From positions 62,001 through 126,000 of the forward strand of contig NZ_JAKRFZ010000009.1 in the NCBI RefSeq assembly GCF_022347765.1: a stretch of DNA of 64,000 nt, written 5' to 3'. Positions within the stretch are counted from its first letter, which is position 1. Each line of letters starts with the position of its first letter. Below are positions 1 to 8,285 of the stretch, one piece after another. The notes under the pieces were generated by a model. It was not told where the DNA came from. It saw only the letters and a list, made by a program, of their open reading frames with translations, and did not search any database. Origin of the DNA: Pseudoalteromonas sp. OOF1S-7. GTDB lineage: Bacteria; Pseudomonadota; Gammaproteobacteria; Enterobacterales; Alteromonadaceae. The position numbers were made by a program, and so were the translations under genes.

Positions 1-1649
1 CCGCCGGAGTCAACAATGATATCGGCCCCTGAATTACCAGACAGGCGGTCTTTGTTACCATCATTACCAAAGATGATGTCTTCCCCGTCACCACCCGAGA
101 TATTGTCGCCATCCCGGTTACCGAATAGCACATCATCGCCGTTTTCACCTTTGATATCGTCGGCGCCATCATTGTTGTAACCGCTGATACGAACCCGATG
201 TACCACACCATCGTGATCAGTCTCAATCTCAGAACCACCGGCAACCCAGTCGTTACCATCGCCTGCGCGGATCTGATCTTTGCCGTCACCGCCAAAGATC
301 AGGTCATTGCCCCGACCCGTCTGGATGGTGTCATTCCCATTGAGGCCATACACTGTCATATCGCGACCCACACCAGTTGCCGACAGGGTATCGTTGCCGT
401 TTGACAACTGCACCTCTACTTCTTCTACGGCATTACTGAATGCGCAGTGCTGGTAGCCTGCTGAGTAAGCAAACACATACTCATCGTGCTCTTCCACAAA
501 CAGGGTAAGATTGTTGTCGAGCGCACGCAGTTTCCACACCCCATTGTTCAGCTCACTGTCAAAGCTACCAGTCTGAGTATGACAACGCTCGTATGCGGCA
601 GTCAGGCTGTCCGGTACATTGCCCACCGGCGTACAGGAATATTGCTCAATACCACTGATATTACTCTGGATACTGCCGTTTGACCCTTCGGTCAGACAGT
701 CCATACCTGTGCCACCATCTACTTTTTCGAAGTCACCATAAGTGTAAATGATGTCATCGCCTTTGCCGGCATACACATAATCCACTTTATTGCCGGTTAA
801 AATGGTGTCATTGCCATCACCACCGTATACCAGCTGGTGCCAGTTCAGCGCCGTGCCGTCGTATTCTTCACCACTGTCGGCCAGGTTGACCTGAAAACCA
901 TTGTGACTGCTCACATCAAAGGTTTCACAGCTGCCAGCGTAATACACAGTTACCAGCGCATCATCGCCTTCGGCGGTCAGCTTCTCACCACTTACATTCG
1001 GTGACACCGACAGGTAGTTCATATACGGGTTTAAGGAGTTATCATCGGCAACGGCAATTTTTGCACGGTCCAGGCCTTCACAACTGGCCGGTGCATAGTT
1101 AGCACAACTGGTGGATTCCACGTTTTCGAAGCGACTCGAAATAGTGCCTTCATCCCCTTCTTCAACACAGTCAGCACCGGCACCGCCATCCACGCGCTCA
1201 TAATCCCTAAAAGTATGGATCTGATCATTACCGCCATTGCCATACACGTAATCGACTTTATTGCCGGTGAGAATGGTGTCGTTCCCTTCACCACCAAACA
1301 CCTGCTGATGAAAGTCCAGGTTCGCACCATTGTAATATTCACCACTGTCCGGCAGGTTCACGTGCAGCCCGTTATAGCTAGTGCCGTTGAGCACTTCACA
1401 GCGGCCATTGTACGAAACCACAATAGAAGTCTGAGTTCCCCTCACGGTCAATGCGGTGTCAGCCAGCTTGGGGCTCAGTGCCAGGTAAATCATATATTGA
1501 TTTTCAACATGCTCGCCAATGTCTATCTGGGTCCGATCCAGGCCATTACAGTAGGCGCCTGGCGCAGCCAGCCGCGTGGCAAGCGCGTTGTTTGGCAACA
1601 GGGTCAGCGACAGTGCCGCTGCCAGTAGTGCCTTTTGATAAACCACCAT
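1..1649 (-). CDS. Secreted RTX-like calcium-binding repeat protein (3' end beyond window)
   Basis: Reading on the minus strand is open from 1649 to the left edge, so the C-terminus is missing. The start at 1649 is chosen because GGAG lies 6 nt upstream; an in-frame ATG at 1661 lacks such a site. Residues 1-24 look like a signal peptide ending NNALA. Two tandem modules with a 156-residue period follow, starting near C34 (CNGLDR) and C190 (CEGLDR). Each contains GNDTILTGNKVDYVY and ends in a conserved Cys. From about residue 425 there are nonapeptide-type repeats (GNDTI, GNDLIFGGDGKDQI, GDGEDIIFG) typical of RTX/hemolysin-type calcium-binding parallel beta-rolls. Probably an exported or surface protein folding on calcium; function unknown. 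A type I secretion signal cannot be judged because the C-terminus is absent, and an N-terminal Sec signal would be unusual for type I export. Confidence 0.85.
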   Translation of the reverse strand, partial: MVVYQKALLAAALSLTLLPNNALATRLAAPGAYCNGLDRTQIDIGEHVENQYMIYLALSPKLADTALTVRGTQTSIVVSYNGRCEVLNGTSYNGLHVNLPDSGEYYNGANLDFHQQVFGGEGNDTILTGNKVDYVYGNGGNDQIHTFRDYERVDGGAGADCVEEGDEGTISSRFENVESTSCANYAPASCEGLDRAKIAVADDNSLNPYMNYLSVSPNVSGEKLTAEGDDALVTVYYAGSCETFDVSSHNGFQVNLADSGEEYDGTALNWHQLVYGGDGNDTILTGNKVDYVYAGKGDDIIYTYGDFEKVDGGTGMDCLTEGSNGSIQSNISGIEQYSCTPVGNVPDSLTAAYERCHTQTGSFDSELNNGVWKLRALDNNLTLFVEEHDEYVFAYSAGYQHCAFSNAVEEVEVQLSNGNDTLSATGVGRDMTVYGLNGNDTIQTGRGNDLIFGGDGKDQIRAGDGNDWVAGGSEIETDHDGVVHRVRISGYNNDGADDIKGENGDDVLFGNRDGDNISGGDGEDIIFGNDGNKDRLSGNSGADIIVDSG

Positions 1650-2179
1650 GTTAGTCTCCATGAGTTAAGTAAAGATATGCGCAAAGAAATCTGGATGAGG
1701 GAAGTTATAAGCCACAATTGTGCAATCACTATGGACTCAGACTGGGTAATAAGGATGAGTTTTACTGTCAACGGGTAAGCGCACGGACAACAACACCATG
1801 CAAATCACGCCATGTTATTCACACTTTCACCATGGCATATGGAGAGTTGAAAAAAGCTTCACAGATCAAAAAAACCACCACCCAGGCGTTTATTTGTTTA
1901 CATAACTGAATAAGCGCTTTATGAACCGATTCATAAAGTACGTAAATACCGTCAAGCAATTAAGCTGTCAGGCTGAAGAAAAAACCCTAAATAACCCATC
2001 ATTTATACCTAAGCACATGTAAACAAAGCAAACATTTAGGCCAGCAGCCAAAAATTTTTCGGGTACAAATCAACACATTGACACTTTACATTTTTTAAAC
2101 AGCTGTTAAATTACACCCGGTAAAATAATAAGAAACAAAATGTAACCTCACTGTTTTAATATTCATATACGGATGTACA
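1650..2179. other. Divergent intergenic region
   Basis: AT-rich 530-bp spacer between the leftward RTX gene and the rightward XRE regulator. It should contain both promoters. Apart from the palindrome at 1917-1938 I see no gene or convincing terminator in it. Confidence 0.6.
1917..1938. promoter_or_regulatory. Perfect inverted repeat, possible operator
   Basis: CTTTATGAA, 4-nt spacer CCGA, then TTCATAAAG: a perfect 9-bp inverted repeat midway between two divergent genes. There is no T-tract, so an operator is more likely than a terminator. The regulator that binds it is unknown; the XRE protein encoded next door is one candidate. Confidence 0.4.
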
Positions 2180-2512
2180 ATGAATACACGTCAAAGATTG
2201 AACTGGCTAAACAGCGCCCGACGGGACATTCAGGCGTCAATGCGCACTCTGCGAATACAGCAAAAAATGTCGCAAGCAGAGCTGGCCAAAAAAATGTCCG
2301 TCCCGGTTGATCAGTCCACTATCTCAAACTGGGAAAGTGGTAAAACCATTATGGATCTGGAACAGCTGCTGGATATCCTGATGATCTTCGGGAAAGACTG
2401 GAAAAGCTTTTTTGGTCTGCTGGCCGATAACGCAGAAAGAAGAACAACGAAAAAACCGCTACAGAAAGAGCCACCTATGGAACCAAACGCAGAAGACAAG
2501 GGAGAAGACTGA
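2180..2512 (+). CDS. XRE-family helix-turn-helix regulator
   Basis: A 110-aa protein with a single XRE/Cro-type helix-turn-helix at about residues 25-75 (QKMSQAELAKKM...DQSTISNWESGKT). The charged C-terminal tail (about residues 85-110) is rich in K and E and probably disordered. It resembles the regulator at 57861-58124, sharing SQA.LA.K, DQSTISN.ESG, a following EQ and a MFG.D-type segment. Its stop overlaps the start of the membrane-protein gene (TGATG), so the two are translationally coupled. By context it probably autoregulates the small-peptide operon; the DNA target is not known. Confidence 0.85.
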   Translation: MNTRQRLNWLNSARRDIQASMRTLRIQQKMSQAELAKKMSVPVDQSTISNWESGKTIMDLEQLLDILMIFGKDWKSFFGLLADNAERRTTKKPLQKEPPMEPNAEDKGED

Positions 2513-3033
2513 TGCATATTGTTGATATGATACTTTCCTCTGCTGTTTTTATAGGGTTAGTACTTACATGGAGAGACTACAACGCTAGGTGGATGTTTTT
2601 ACTACTTAGCTTTTTCCAGCTTGTTGATGTTACGTTCAACCCTATAGCTATACAATGGACTAGACATTATTACTTGTGGTGTCTTGCATTGAATACATTC
2701 TTTTTATTTCTAATATTGACGCGAGGGGTGCTCGCTGGTTTAGTGTACAGAACAACAAAGCTTACTTTTTTCAAAAAGGCTAGAGAGCGCTATTGCCTTA
2801 CGATACCCGAATGTGCAGTTTGCATTATTATTTTCTGTTCTATGCTCTTGAACGCTTCAATATGGATAGAAATCCAGTTGTATTATTATGAAGTGCTCAA
2901 CTATCCATTTATATATCATCATTTGTGGTCCCCTGCTCAATATACGTTTCATATTTTAGATACACTAGCGCTGTTTACTTTTATGATTAGATCAATGCGC
3001 TCAAAAGGAGAGCTCGTATATGAAAGAAATTAA
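2512..3033 (+). CDS. Multi-pass membrane protein of a small-peptide cassette
   Basis: A 173-aa hydrophobic protein with about four to five predicted transmembrane segments (roughly residues 5-20, 27-48, 52-75, 100-122 and 143-160). I recognise no named family. It aligns with the 190-aa membrane protein at 56596-57168, notably a shared stretch of the form IE..I.L, then N.PFIY or NPMFIY, then a P. Both sit beside an XRE regulator and one or two tiny glycine-rich peptides. Codon usage is more AT-rich than in flanking genes, which suggests acquisition. The gene starts by TGATG overlap with the regulator and its end overlaps the first peptide gene by 14 bp. Roles in peptide export, immunity or peptide sensing are possible and cannot be separated from sequence. 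Confidence 0.75.
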   Translation: MHIVDMILSSAVFIGLVLTWRDYNARWMFLLLSFFQLVDVTFNPIAIQWTRHYYLWCLALNTFFLFLILTRGVLAGLVYRTTKLTFFKKARERYCLTIPECAVCIIIFCSMLLNASIWIEIQLYYYEVLNYPFIYHHLWSPAQYTFHILDTLALFTFMIRSMRSKGELVYERN

Positions 3034-3157
3034 AAATAACATTCTTAATACTATCAAAGGTGGAATAGTCCCTGGAGGAGAAGGCAAACCCCAATTACCT
3101 CGATCAGTTAATTTAGTGCTTGAAGATAAAAAGAAAAAAACTACCTTGCCTGGTTAA
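3020..3157 (+). CDS. Small glycine-containing peptide 1 (45 aa)
   Basis: The start ATG at 3020 lies inside the 3' end of the membrane-protein gene and is preceded by AAAGGAG about 9 nt upstream, a strong ribosome-binding site for so short a frame. The peptide begins MKEIKNNILNTIKGGIVPGG, continues through a PQLPRS segment and ends in a lysine-rich tail closing in LPG. The hydrophobic-then-GG pattern recalls double-glycine leader peptides, but a canonical leader is not complete. Like the second peptide it has a PR pair about 10 residues after the glycines. No function is known; the operon context points to a processed or sensed peptide. Confidence 0.65.
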   Translation: MKEIKNNILNTIKGGIVPGGEGKPQLPRSVNLVLEDKKKKTTLPG

Positions 3158-3234
3158 TTTGAATTGCTTTATTAATTAATTCATAGACCTAACTAAGAAT
3201 TTGCTAGCCAAAGGCAAAAAGAAGGGAGCAGACG

Positions 3235-3369
3235 ATGAGAGTCATTGAACGTGTTTCATTGGTTCAAATTATGGGTGGAGGCTTTGGAGATGCAGATAGA
3301 GCGACCCTACCCAGAGTAGCACCGCCCCACCTTTTTTGGGGAAAAGACAAAAAACCCGATAAAGACTAA
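3235..3369 (+). CDS. Small glycine-rich peptide 2 (44 aa)
   Basis: ATG at 3235 follows a good ribosome-binding site (GGGAG, about 6-7 nt upstream). The peptide starts MRVIERVSLVQIMGGGFGDA, then has TLPRVAPPHLF and a charged tail WGKDKKPDKD. The PRVAP motif recurs in the small peptide at 57183-57344, which also ends in a lysine-rich tail after a Gly-rich run. The VQIMGGG stretch resembles the end of a bacteriocin-type double-glycine leader. It is the last gene of the cassette that starts at 2180. Product and activity are unknown. Confidence 0.65.
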   Translation: MRVIERVSLVQIMGGGFGDADRATLPRVAPPHLFWGKDKKPDKD

Positions 3370-3701
3370 ACAAGCAGATTATTAATTTATTCATCGCAGA
3401 CAGCCCGGCGTGGCTGTAAGTCACGCCAATATCAACTCTCTGTCGCAATGACAGAGCAGCATTTTAAGGCTTGTCGTCACGCTGCGCCCGTATTCATTAC
3501 GGGCGACTATTTGCGGTGGCCACTGAACGGCGCCCTTTTCAAATACGGGATAGCGGCTTAAAGCAGCCAGTGCCTGCGCATCTTATCCAGCTACCCATAA
3601 ACCCGTTGGCAGATCGCCGGGATAAGTGTAAAGTCGGGTAAAAATAATAACAAGAACCACGACCACACGGACACGCTGAACGCGTGTTTTAAGGAGTCTT
3701 T
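3370..3701. other. Intergenic region with two hairpins
   Basis: No gene seen in 330 bp. Two perfect inverted repeats lie at 3438-3456 (CTCTGTC/GACAGAG, 5-nt loop) and 3485-3505 (CGCCCGTA/TACGGGCG, 5-nt loop). Neither has a clear T-tract. They may act as weak terminators of the peptide operon or belong to a small structured RNA. A third short hairpin (ACACGC/GCGTGT, 3671-3687) ends just before the ribosome-binding site of the next gene. Confidence 0.45.
3438..3505 (+). terminator. Tandem hairpins, possible weak terminator
   Basis: Two adjacent perfect stem-loops, 7-bp and 8-bp stems with 5-nt loops, about 70 bp after the small-peptide operon. The absence of a good U-tract makes intrinsic termination uncertain. 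Confidence 0.35.
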
Positions 3702-4865
3702 ATGCCCGTTCGCCTGTGGCTGCTTTGCTTGTTTTCTGTGCTGCTCAGCGCCTGTGCCAGCACTGAAAATCGCCCGGTTACACCGTCGCCTCGTCCTGAT
3801 ATGCCCTTTAATCACGCCCTGTTTAACCCCGTTGCGGTGATTGATGAGCAGTCGATTTTTGCCTTGCCAGCGCAAGAACAGCAGGCCTTTCTGAACTTTT
3901 ACCAGCAACAGGTTGCCGCCGGGACACGCGGCGACCGAGCCATTTATGACTACCTGCACGACCAGCTTGATGAGTTTCACTATCGCGGCGAAACCTACAG
4001 CGCTACCGAGTCGTTACAACACGGCGGCGGCAATTGTATTTCGCTGGCTGTGCTCACTCAGGCCTATGCTTTTGTGGCCGGTATAGATACTCGCTATCGC
4101 AAAGTGGCCTCGGCACCTGTGTATCAGCAGGTGGCCGACACCATACTGATCTCCTCACACTTTAAAACCAAGCTGCTGGCGCCTGAGGAGCCGGAAAACG
4201 AAGACTGGATCACCCTGGTGCGACCCGGCACTGTTATTGATTATTTCCCCGCTCAGGATGCCATTTTTGTTGCCTCAGCCCAGTACAGAGATCTGGTGGC
4301 GAAGTTCTACGCCAACCTGGCGGTGAAGGCCATGCTGGCAGAGGACTTTGATCTGGGTGCCGCGCGTATTTTACGTGCCCGAAGCTATGCACCGGATGAC
4401 CCCGAACTGATCAATATCGCAGCGGTTTTGCACCGCAGGGCGGGTGACAGGCAAAGTGCAGAAATCATTTACCAGTATGCGCTGGAACATCGCCTGATCA
4501 GCCACAACTTGCTGTCGAACTATCTGGTGCTGGCCAGAGAACAGCAGGCCACGGCCCTCATCGACCAGCTTGAACAGCAGCTCCTCACAGAGGCGAAAAC
4601 CCCATTCGACTTTCTGATGAATGCCCGCAGCGCCATTGCCAAAGGCCACCTGAATAAGGCCTCCCGCATCCTGGCTAAGGTGGTGAAGCAAACCCCTTAC
4701 CTGCCCGAACCTTATTTTGAACTGGCCAAGATCAGTTATCTGCAAGGTGACCTTGACACAGCCCGTCAGCTCCTGGAGCTGGCGATAGAAAAAACGTCAG
4801 ATCCGGAAAAAAGCCGGGTATTCACCGCCAAACACGCCATGTTACAGTCACTGGCCGAGCGGTAA
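3702..4865 (+). CDS. TPR lipoprotein with papain/transglutaminase-like N-domain
   Basis: A 387-aa envelope protein. The N-terminus is a lipoprotein signal with lipobox LLSAC (Cys near residue 18). Residues about 85-150 contain HGGGNCISLAVLTQA, a Cys-centred motif of the kind found in transglutaminase-like or papain-like folds. The last 170 residues are helical repeats of TPR type (AEDFDLGAARILRARSYAPDD; LQGDLDTARQLLELAIE). It may be a periplasm-facing scaffold or an inactive or active Cys-peptidase-like protein; the substrate is unknown. AAGGAG lies 7 nt before the start. It appears monocistronic. Confidence 0.75.
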   Translation: MPVRLWLLCLFSVLLSACASTENRPVTPSPRPDMPFNHALFNPVAVIDEQSIFALPAQEQQAFLNFYQQQVAAGTRGDRAIYDYLHDQLDEFHYRGETYSATESLQHGGGNCISLAVLTQAYAFVAGIDTRYRKVASAPVYQQVADTILISSHFKTKLLAPEEPENEDWITLVRPGTVIDYFPAQDAIFVASAQYRDLVAKFYANLAVKAMLAEDFDLGAARILRARSYAPDDPELINIAAVLHRRAGDRQSAEIIYQYALEHRLISHNLLSNYLVLAREQQATALIDQLEQQLLTEAKTPFDFLMNARSAIAKGHLNKASRILAKVVKQTPYLPEPYFELAKISYLQGDLDTARQLLELAIEKTSDPEKSRVFTAKHAMLQSLAER

Positions 4866-5335
4866 GCACTGCCACCCTGTGACTATCTGAGCTCACGTGA
4901 CTTTTATTGAGTGCCAGCGCCTCACCCTCCCCCTGTTATTACTTCACTATTACATGCTATTGGCCCGATGCCGGTGAACATGTAATGTCTTTGTTAATTT
5001 TAAATCGGCAATTTGAGGCATGATCCCAGCTGTCGACATGATCAAGAAAATTCCGTGAAATTCAGTTAAGTTAAAGCATTTTGCTAAACTTATCCGCTTT
5101 TCTTTCATGATTTGAGAATAAATATCAGCATATTCCCGCACGGAATAAAAATTTCGGCCCCAATTGTGTGACTATACAGCGTCTAAAAAGGGAGTGATGA
5201 TTTACTTAATTAATTTTTTGTTATCACTTTCTTTACAACGACGAATTTTGTGATTACCTTTGTACCTGTGCGAAATATATTCAATAACTTTTTATTCTAA
5301 AAAAATCATTCAACAACAAGTGAAAAGGAACAACA
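4866..5335. other. Intergenic region upstream of secreted protease
   Basis: A 470-bp AT-rich spacer that should hold the promoter of the downstream protease gene. I found no convincing gene, terminator or repeat in it. Confidence 0.5.
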
Positions 5336-7168
5336 ATGAAACTAACCTATCTTGTCTCTGCGCTAGGCTTGCTCTCCACCGCAGCACTGGCTCAAAACAC
5401 CGCGCCACTGACAGAAGCACAAATGATGCAATACACCAGTAAGGCCAGCAAGGCCATCATTGGTGCCCGTGCCGATGCTAATATTTCGCTCGGTCAGGAA
5501 TTTGCCACGCTAAGCAGCACAGGCAGCACGGTTATCACCCGTACTATCAGCCACCCTGATGCCAGCTACATCAAACTACACTTCAAAAATGTTAATCTGG
5601 CCAATGGCGGAAAACTGGTTGTCCGCTCCGCTGATGGCAGCGAGCGTTACGAGTACACCGAAGCGAATATGCGTGCCGCAACGGTTAACAGCAAGCTGGG
5701 CGATGACGGCGTGAGCAGCTTCTCTGCCATGTCTATCTCTGCCGACACCGCAGTGGTTGAATACACCCCAGGTACAGCGTCTGACGCAGCGCAAATTTCG
5801 ACGCAGGCCATCATGCCAGCAGTGATCGATTTCTACGACCACGGCACAGAAAACACGCCGATGATGGAAGCCATGAACGCGTCAACTGACGTGGGCATTG
5901 AGTCGACATGTGGTGTGAATGAACGCCGTGACGTGCAGTGCTGGGCAGGTTCAAACCCAACTGAATTTGAGCGTACACGCCCGGTTGCCCGCCTATTGAT
6001 GAACGGCAGCGGCCTGTGTACCGGCTGGCGTGTTGGCCCGGACAACCGCATGTTCACCAACGAACACTGCGTGGGTTCGGCGTCTGAGCTGGCGAATACT
6101 GAGGTGTGGTTCAACTATCAGCACACCAGTTGTAATGGCTCAAACCTTGAGACTGTCGTTAAAGTAACAGGTAAAGACTTCCTGTCTTCTGACTACACGC
6201 TCGACTACACCCTGTTCACCATCAACGAGTTCAACAAAGCACAGCCGTTTGGTTACTTTGGCCTGGATGTTCGCGATGCAACTCAGGGCGAGCGTATCTA
6301 CATTCCTCAGCACGGTTCAGGTAACCCGAAAGAGCTGGCGATTGAATCCGATCAGAACAGCAATGGCCTGTGTCAGGCTGACGTGGTCACAGCAAATGGT
6401 CGTGGCACTGGCACAGACATGGGCTACTACTGCGATACCATAGGTGGTTCTTCTGGTTCGCCGGTACTGGCGGCAGCAAGCAACAAAGTGATTGCACTGC
6501 ACCACTTCGGTGGCTGTACGAACCAGGGCGTTAAGATCAGCAAGATCTGGCCACAAGTATCAAGCCACTTCAATGGCATTCCGGATGGCGACAATAACAA
6601 TGAGCCAACGCCAACAGCAGACTTCACGGCCAGCTGTACTGAACTGGCGTGTAGCTTTGACGGCAGCGCATCCAGCTCACCAAATGGTGCTATCTCTCAG
6701 TATGAGTGGAGCTATGGTGACAGCGGCACTGGGTTCGGTGCAACGGTCAACCACACTTATGCCGCAGCGGGCAACTACACAGTATCACTGACCATCACAG
6801 ACAACACCGGCGCAACCGCAACCACAACTAAAGAAGTGCCTGTATATGGCCCGGGTGGTGAAGATCAGCTGCAAAAAGGTGTTGCCAAAACAGATCTGTC
6901 GGCAGCACGTGGTGAGATGACTTACTTCTACTTCGACGTACCTGCTGGCGCGACGAATATCACCTTTGATATCTCAGGTGGCAGCGGTGATGCGGATTTA
7001 TATGTACGTAAAGGTGAGCAACCAACAACGACGACTTATGACTGCCGTCCATATCGCTGGGGTAACACTGAGAACTGTACGCAAAACGATGGTGCAGGTC
7101 GCTACTGGGTGGGTATTCGTGCCTACAACGCATACTCAGGTCTGAGTCTGGTTGCAGATTACCAGTAA
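5336..7168 (+). CDS. Secreted trypsin-like serine protease with PKD and PPC domains
   Basis: A 610-aa exported endopeptidase. Signal peptide about residues 1-19 (ending AALAQ), then a propeptide-like segment of about 150 residues. The chymotrypsin-fold domain shows the triad: His near 241 (TNEHC), Asp near 288 (DYTLDYTLF) and Ser near 375 (GGSSGSPV). Numerous cysteines suggest disulfides. A PKD domain covers about 425-505 (PTADFTASC ... YEWSYGDSGTG ... GNYTVSLTITD). A prepeptidase C-terminal (PPC) domain covers about 512-610 (YFYFDVPAG ... GDADLYVRKG). PPC domains are usually trimmed on secretion. The ribosome-binding site AAGGA precedes the ATG and a strong terminator follows. Likely role: extracellular protein degradation. 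The PKD sequence resembles that of the subtilase at 48154-50154. Confidence 0.93.
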   Translation: MKLTYLVSALGLLSTAALAQNTAPLTEAQMMQYTSKASKAIIGARADANISLGQEFATLSSTGSTVITRTISHPDASYIKLHFKNVNLANGGKLVVRSADGSERYEYTEANMRAATVNSKLGDDGVSSFSAMSISADTAVVEYTPGTASDAAQISTQAIMPAVIDFYDHGTENTPMMEAMNASTDVGIESTCGVNERRDVQCWAGSNPTEFERTRPVARLLMNGSGLCTGWRVGPDNRMFTNEHCVGSASELANTEVWFNYQHTSCNGSNLETVVKVTGKDFLSSDYTLDYTLFTINEFNKAQPFGYFGLDVRDATQGERIYIPQHGSGNPKELAIESDQNSNGLCQADVVTANGRGTGTDMGYYCDTIGGSSGSPVLAAASNKVIALHHFGGCTNQGVKISKIWPQVSSHFNGIPDGDNNNEPTPTADFTASCTELACSFDGSASSSPNGAISQYEWSYGDSGTGFGATVNHTYAAAGNYTVSLTITDNTGATATTTKEVPVYGPGGEDQLQKGVAKTDLSAARGEMTYFYFDVPAGATNITFDISGGSGDADLYVRKGEQPTTTTYDCRPYRWGNTENCTQNDGAGRYWVGIRAYNAYSGLSLVADYQ

Positions 7169-7191
7169 TCCGGTTTTAAACTTTTCTCCCT

Positions 7192-7216
7192 AAAAGGCAG
7201 CATCCGCTGCCTTTTT
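7192..7216 (+). terminator. Rho-independent terminator
   Basis: AAAAGGCAGC, loop ATCC, GCTGCCTTTTT, directly after the protease stop. The A-rich 5' arm could also serve the convergent esterase gene on the minus strand. Confidence 0.9.
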
Positions 7217-7248
7217 CGTTCTGTCACGCTATCTCCTTAGCACGCAAT

Positions 7249-8169
7249 TTAAGACTGAACTCGGATCAAACCGGCCACCTGTGCAATCGACTCTCTGGCT
7301 GCCCTGCTAATCGCTGACAGTTGAAAAAAGCCATGGATCACACCCAGGTAGCGCCGACACTGTACAGGTACACCGGCTTCCAGTAAGGTGCGGTAGAGCT
7401 GCTCTCCCTCATCTACCAGGGGATCAAACTGGGCTGTAATGATATGTGTTTCCGGCAGTCCAGCCAGGTCAGATCTGAATAATGGGCTTGCTTCTGGATG
7501 TGTACGAGATACCTGTTTAAAATACAGCTCGTAACCCGATTCGAGCGCCTCTTTGGTAATAACGTAATGCGTACCGTACTCCTGATAACTTCGACTTGAG
7601 GTTGTGGCATCCAGCATCGGATAAATCAGTATCTGCCTGGCAGGCAGCCAGTCTGCTTTTTCTTTTAACCGTAAGGCCGTTACTAAGCTCAAATGACCGC
7701 CCGCACTGTCGCCGATCAGACTGATATTGTCGGGGTCACCATCCCATTGTGCACAGTGCTGACGGATCAGCTGCGCCGCATTAAATGCATCATCATGTGC
7801 AGCCGGATAGACATGCTCAGGAGCAAGCCGATACCTGATGGCGATCACCATCGCCCCTGAGAGATTAGCCAGTTTGCTCAGTTGTTGTTCATGGGTCTCA
7901 AACCCGCCACTGACAAAGCACCCGCCATGAAAATATATAGCAACCGGTAGTATGCCCTGTGCAGACGGTCGGTATATACGGAGCATCAAACCATGTATCT
8001 CTATATCCGTGCACTGACAAACAGGTTCACACGCTCCGGCCAGCTCTACGCTGTCCAGGTAACCCTGGCGTCGCTCGGCAATTGATAACGACCGGACCGA
8101 TGGGCAGCCCGCGCTAATAAATTCACTGACGATCTTTTTGATACCCGGTTCCAGAGTCAAACTGGTCAT
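7249..8169 (-). CDS. HSL-family alpha/beta-hydrolase (esterase/lipase)
   Basis: About 306 aa, cytoplasmic, with no signal peptide. Hormone-sensitive-lipase-type motifs are visible: the oxyanion-hole motif FHGGCFVSGG (canonical HGGG with the fourth Gly altered to Cys), nucleophile elbow GDSAGG, acid in AQFDPLVDEG and catalytic His in VIHGFF. It hydrolyses short-chain esters in characterised relatives; the natural substrate here is unknown. The start at 8169 is chosen because GGAG lies 7 nt upstream; a GTG at 8193 has no ribosome-binding site. A perfect 13-bp-arm palindrome containing a consensus LexA core lies just upstream. The gene is convergent with the protease gene and shares its terminator region. 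Confidence 0.9.
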   Translation of the reverse strand: MTSLTLEPGIKKIVSEFISAGCPSVRSLSIAERRQGYLDSVELAGACEPVCQCTDIEIHGLMLRIYRPSAQGILPVAIYFHGGCFVSGGFETHEQQLSKLANLSGAMVIAIRYRLAPEHVYPAAHDDAFNAAQLIRQHCAQWDGDPDNISLIGDSAGGHLSLVTALRLKEKADWLPARQILIYPMLDATTSSRSYQEYGTHYVITKEALESGYELYFKQVSRTHPEASPLFRSDLAGLPETHIITAQFDPLVDEGEQLYRTLLEAGVPVQCRRYLGVIHGFFQLSAISRAARESIAQVAGLIRVQS

Positions 8170-8195
8170 AGACGTACTCCCGCTGTACTGCACAC

Positions 8196-8225
8196 ATTAA
8201 AACTGTATATAAATACAGTTTTAAT
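8196..8225. promoter_or_regulatory. Perfect palindrome with LexA-box core
   Basis: Arms ATTAAAACTGTAT and ATACAGTTTTAAT around a 4-nt spacer. The core is CTGT, 8 nt, ACAG, which matches the gammaproteobacterial LexA (SOS box) pattern exactly. The box ends 27 bp before the esterase start codon, where a repressor would block transcription. A TetR-type operator of the same shape is an alternative. Confidence 0.6.
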
Positions 8226-8285
8226 TTAAAAGTGTCAATTTAAATCAACGGGTTAACAGCCAATTACATAAAGCAACCTGACAAC

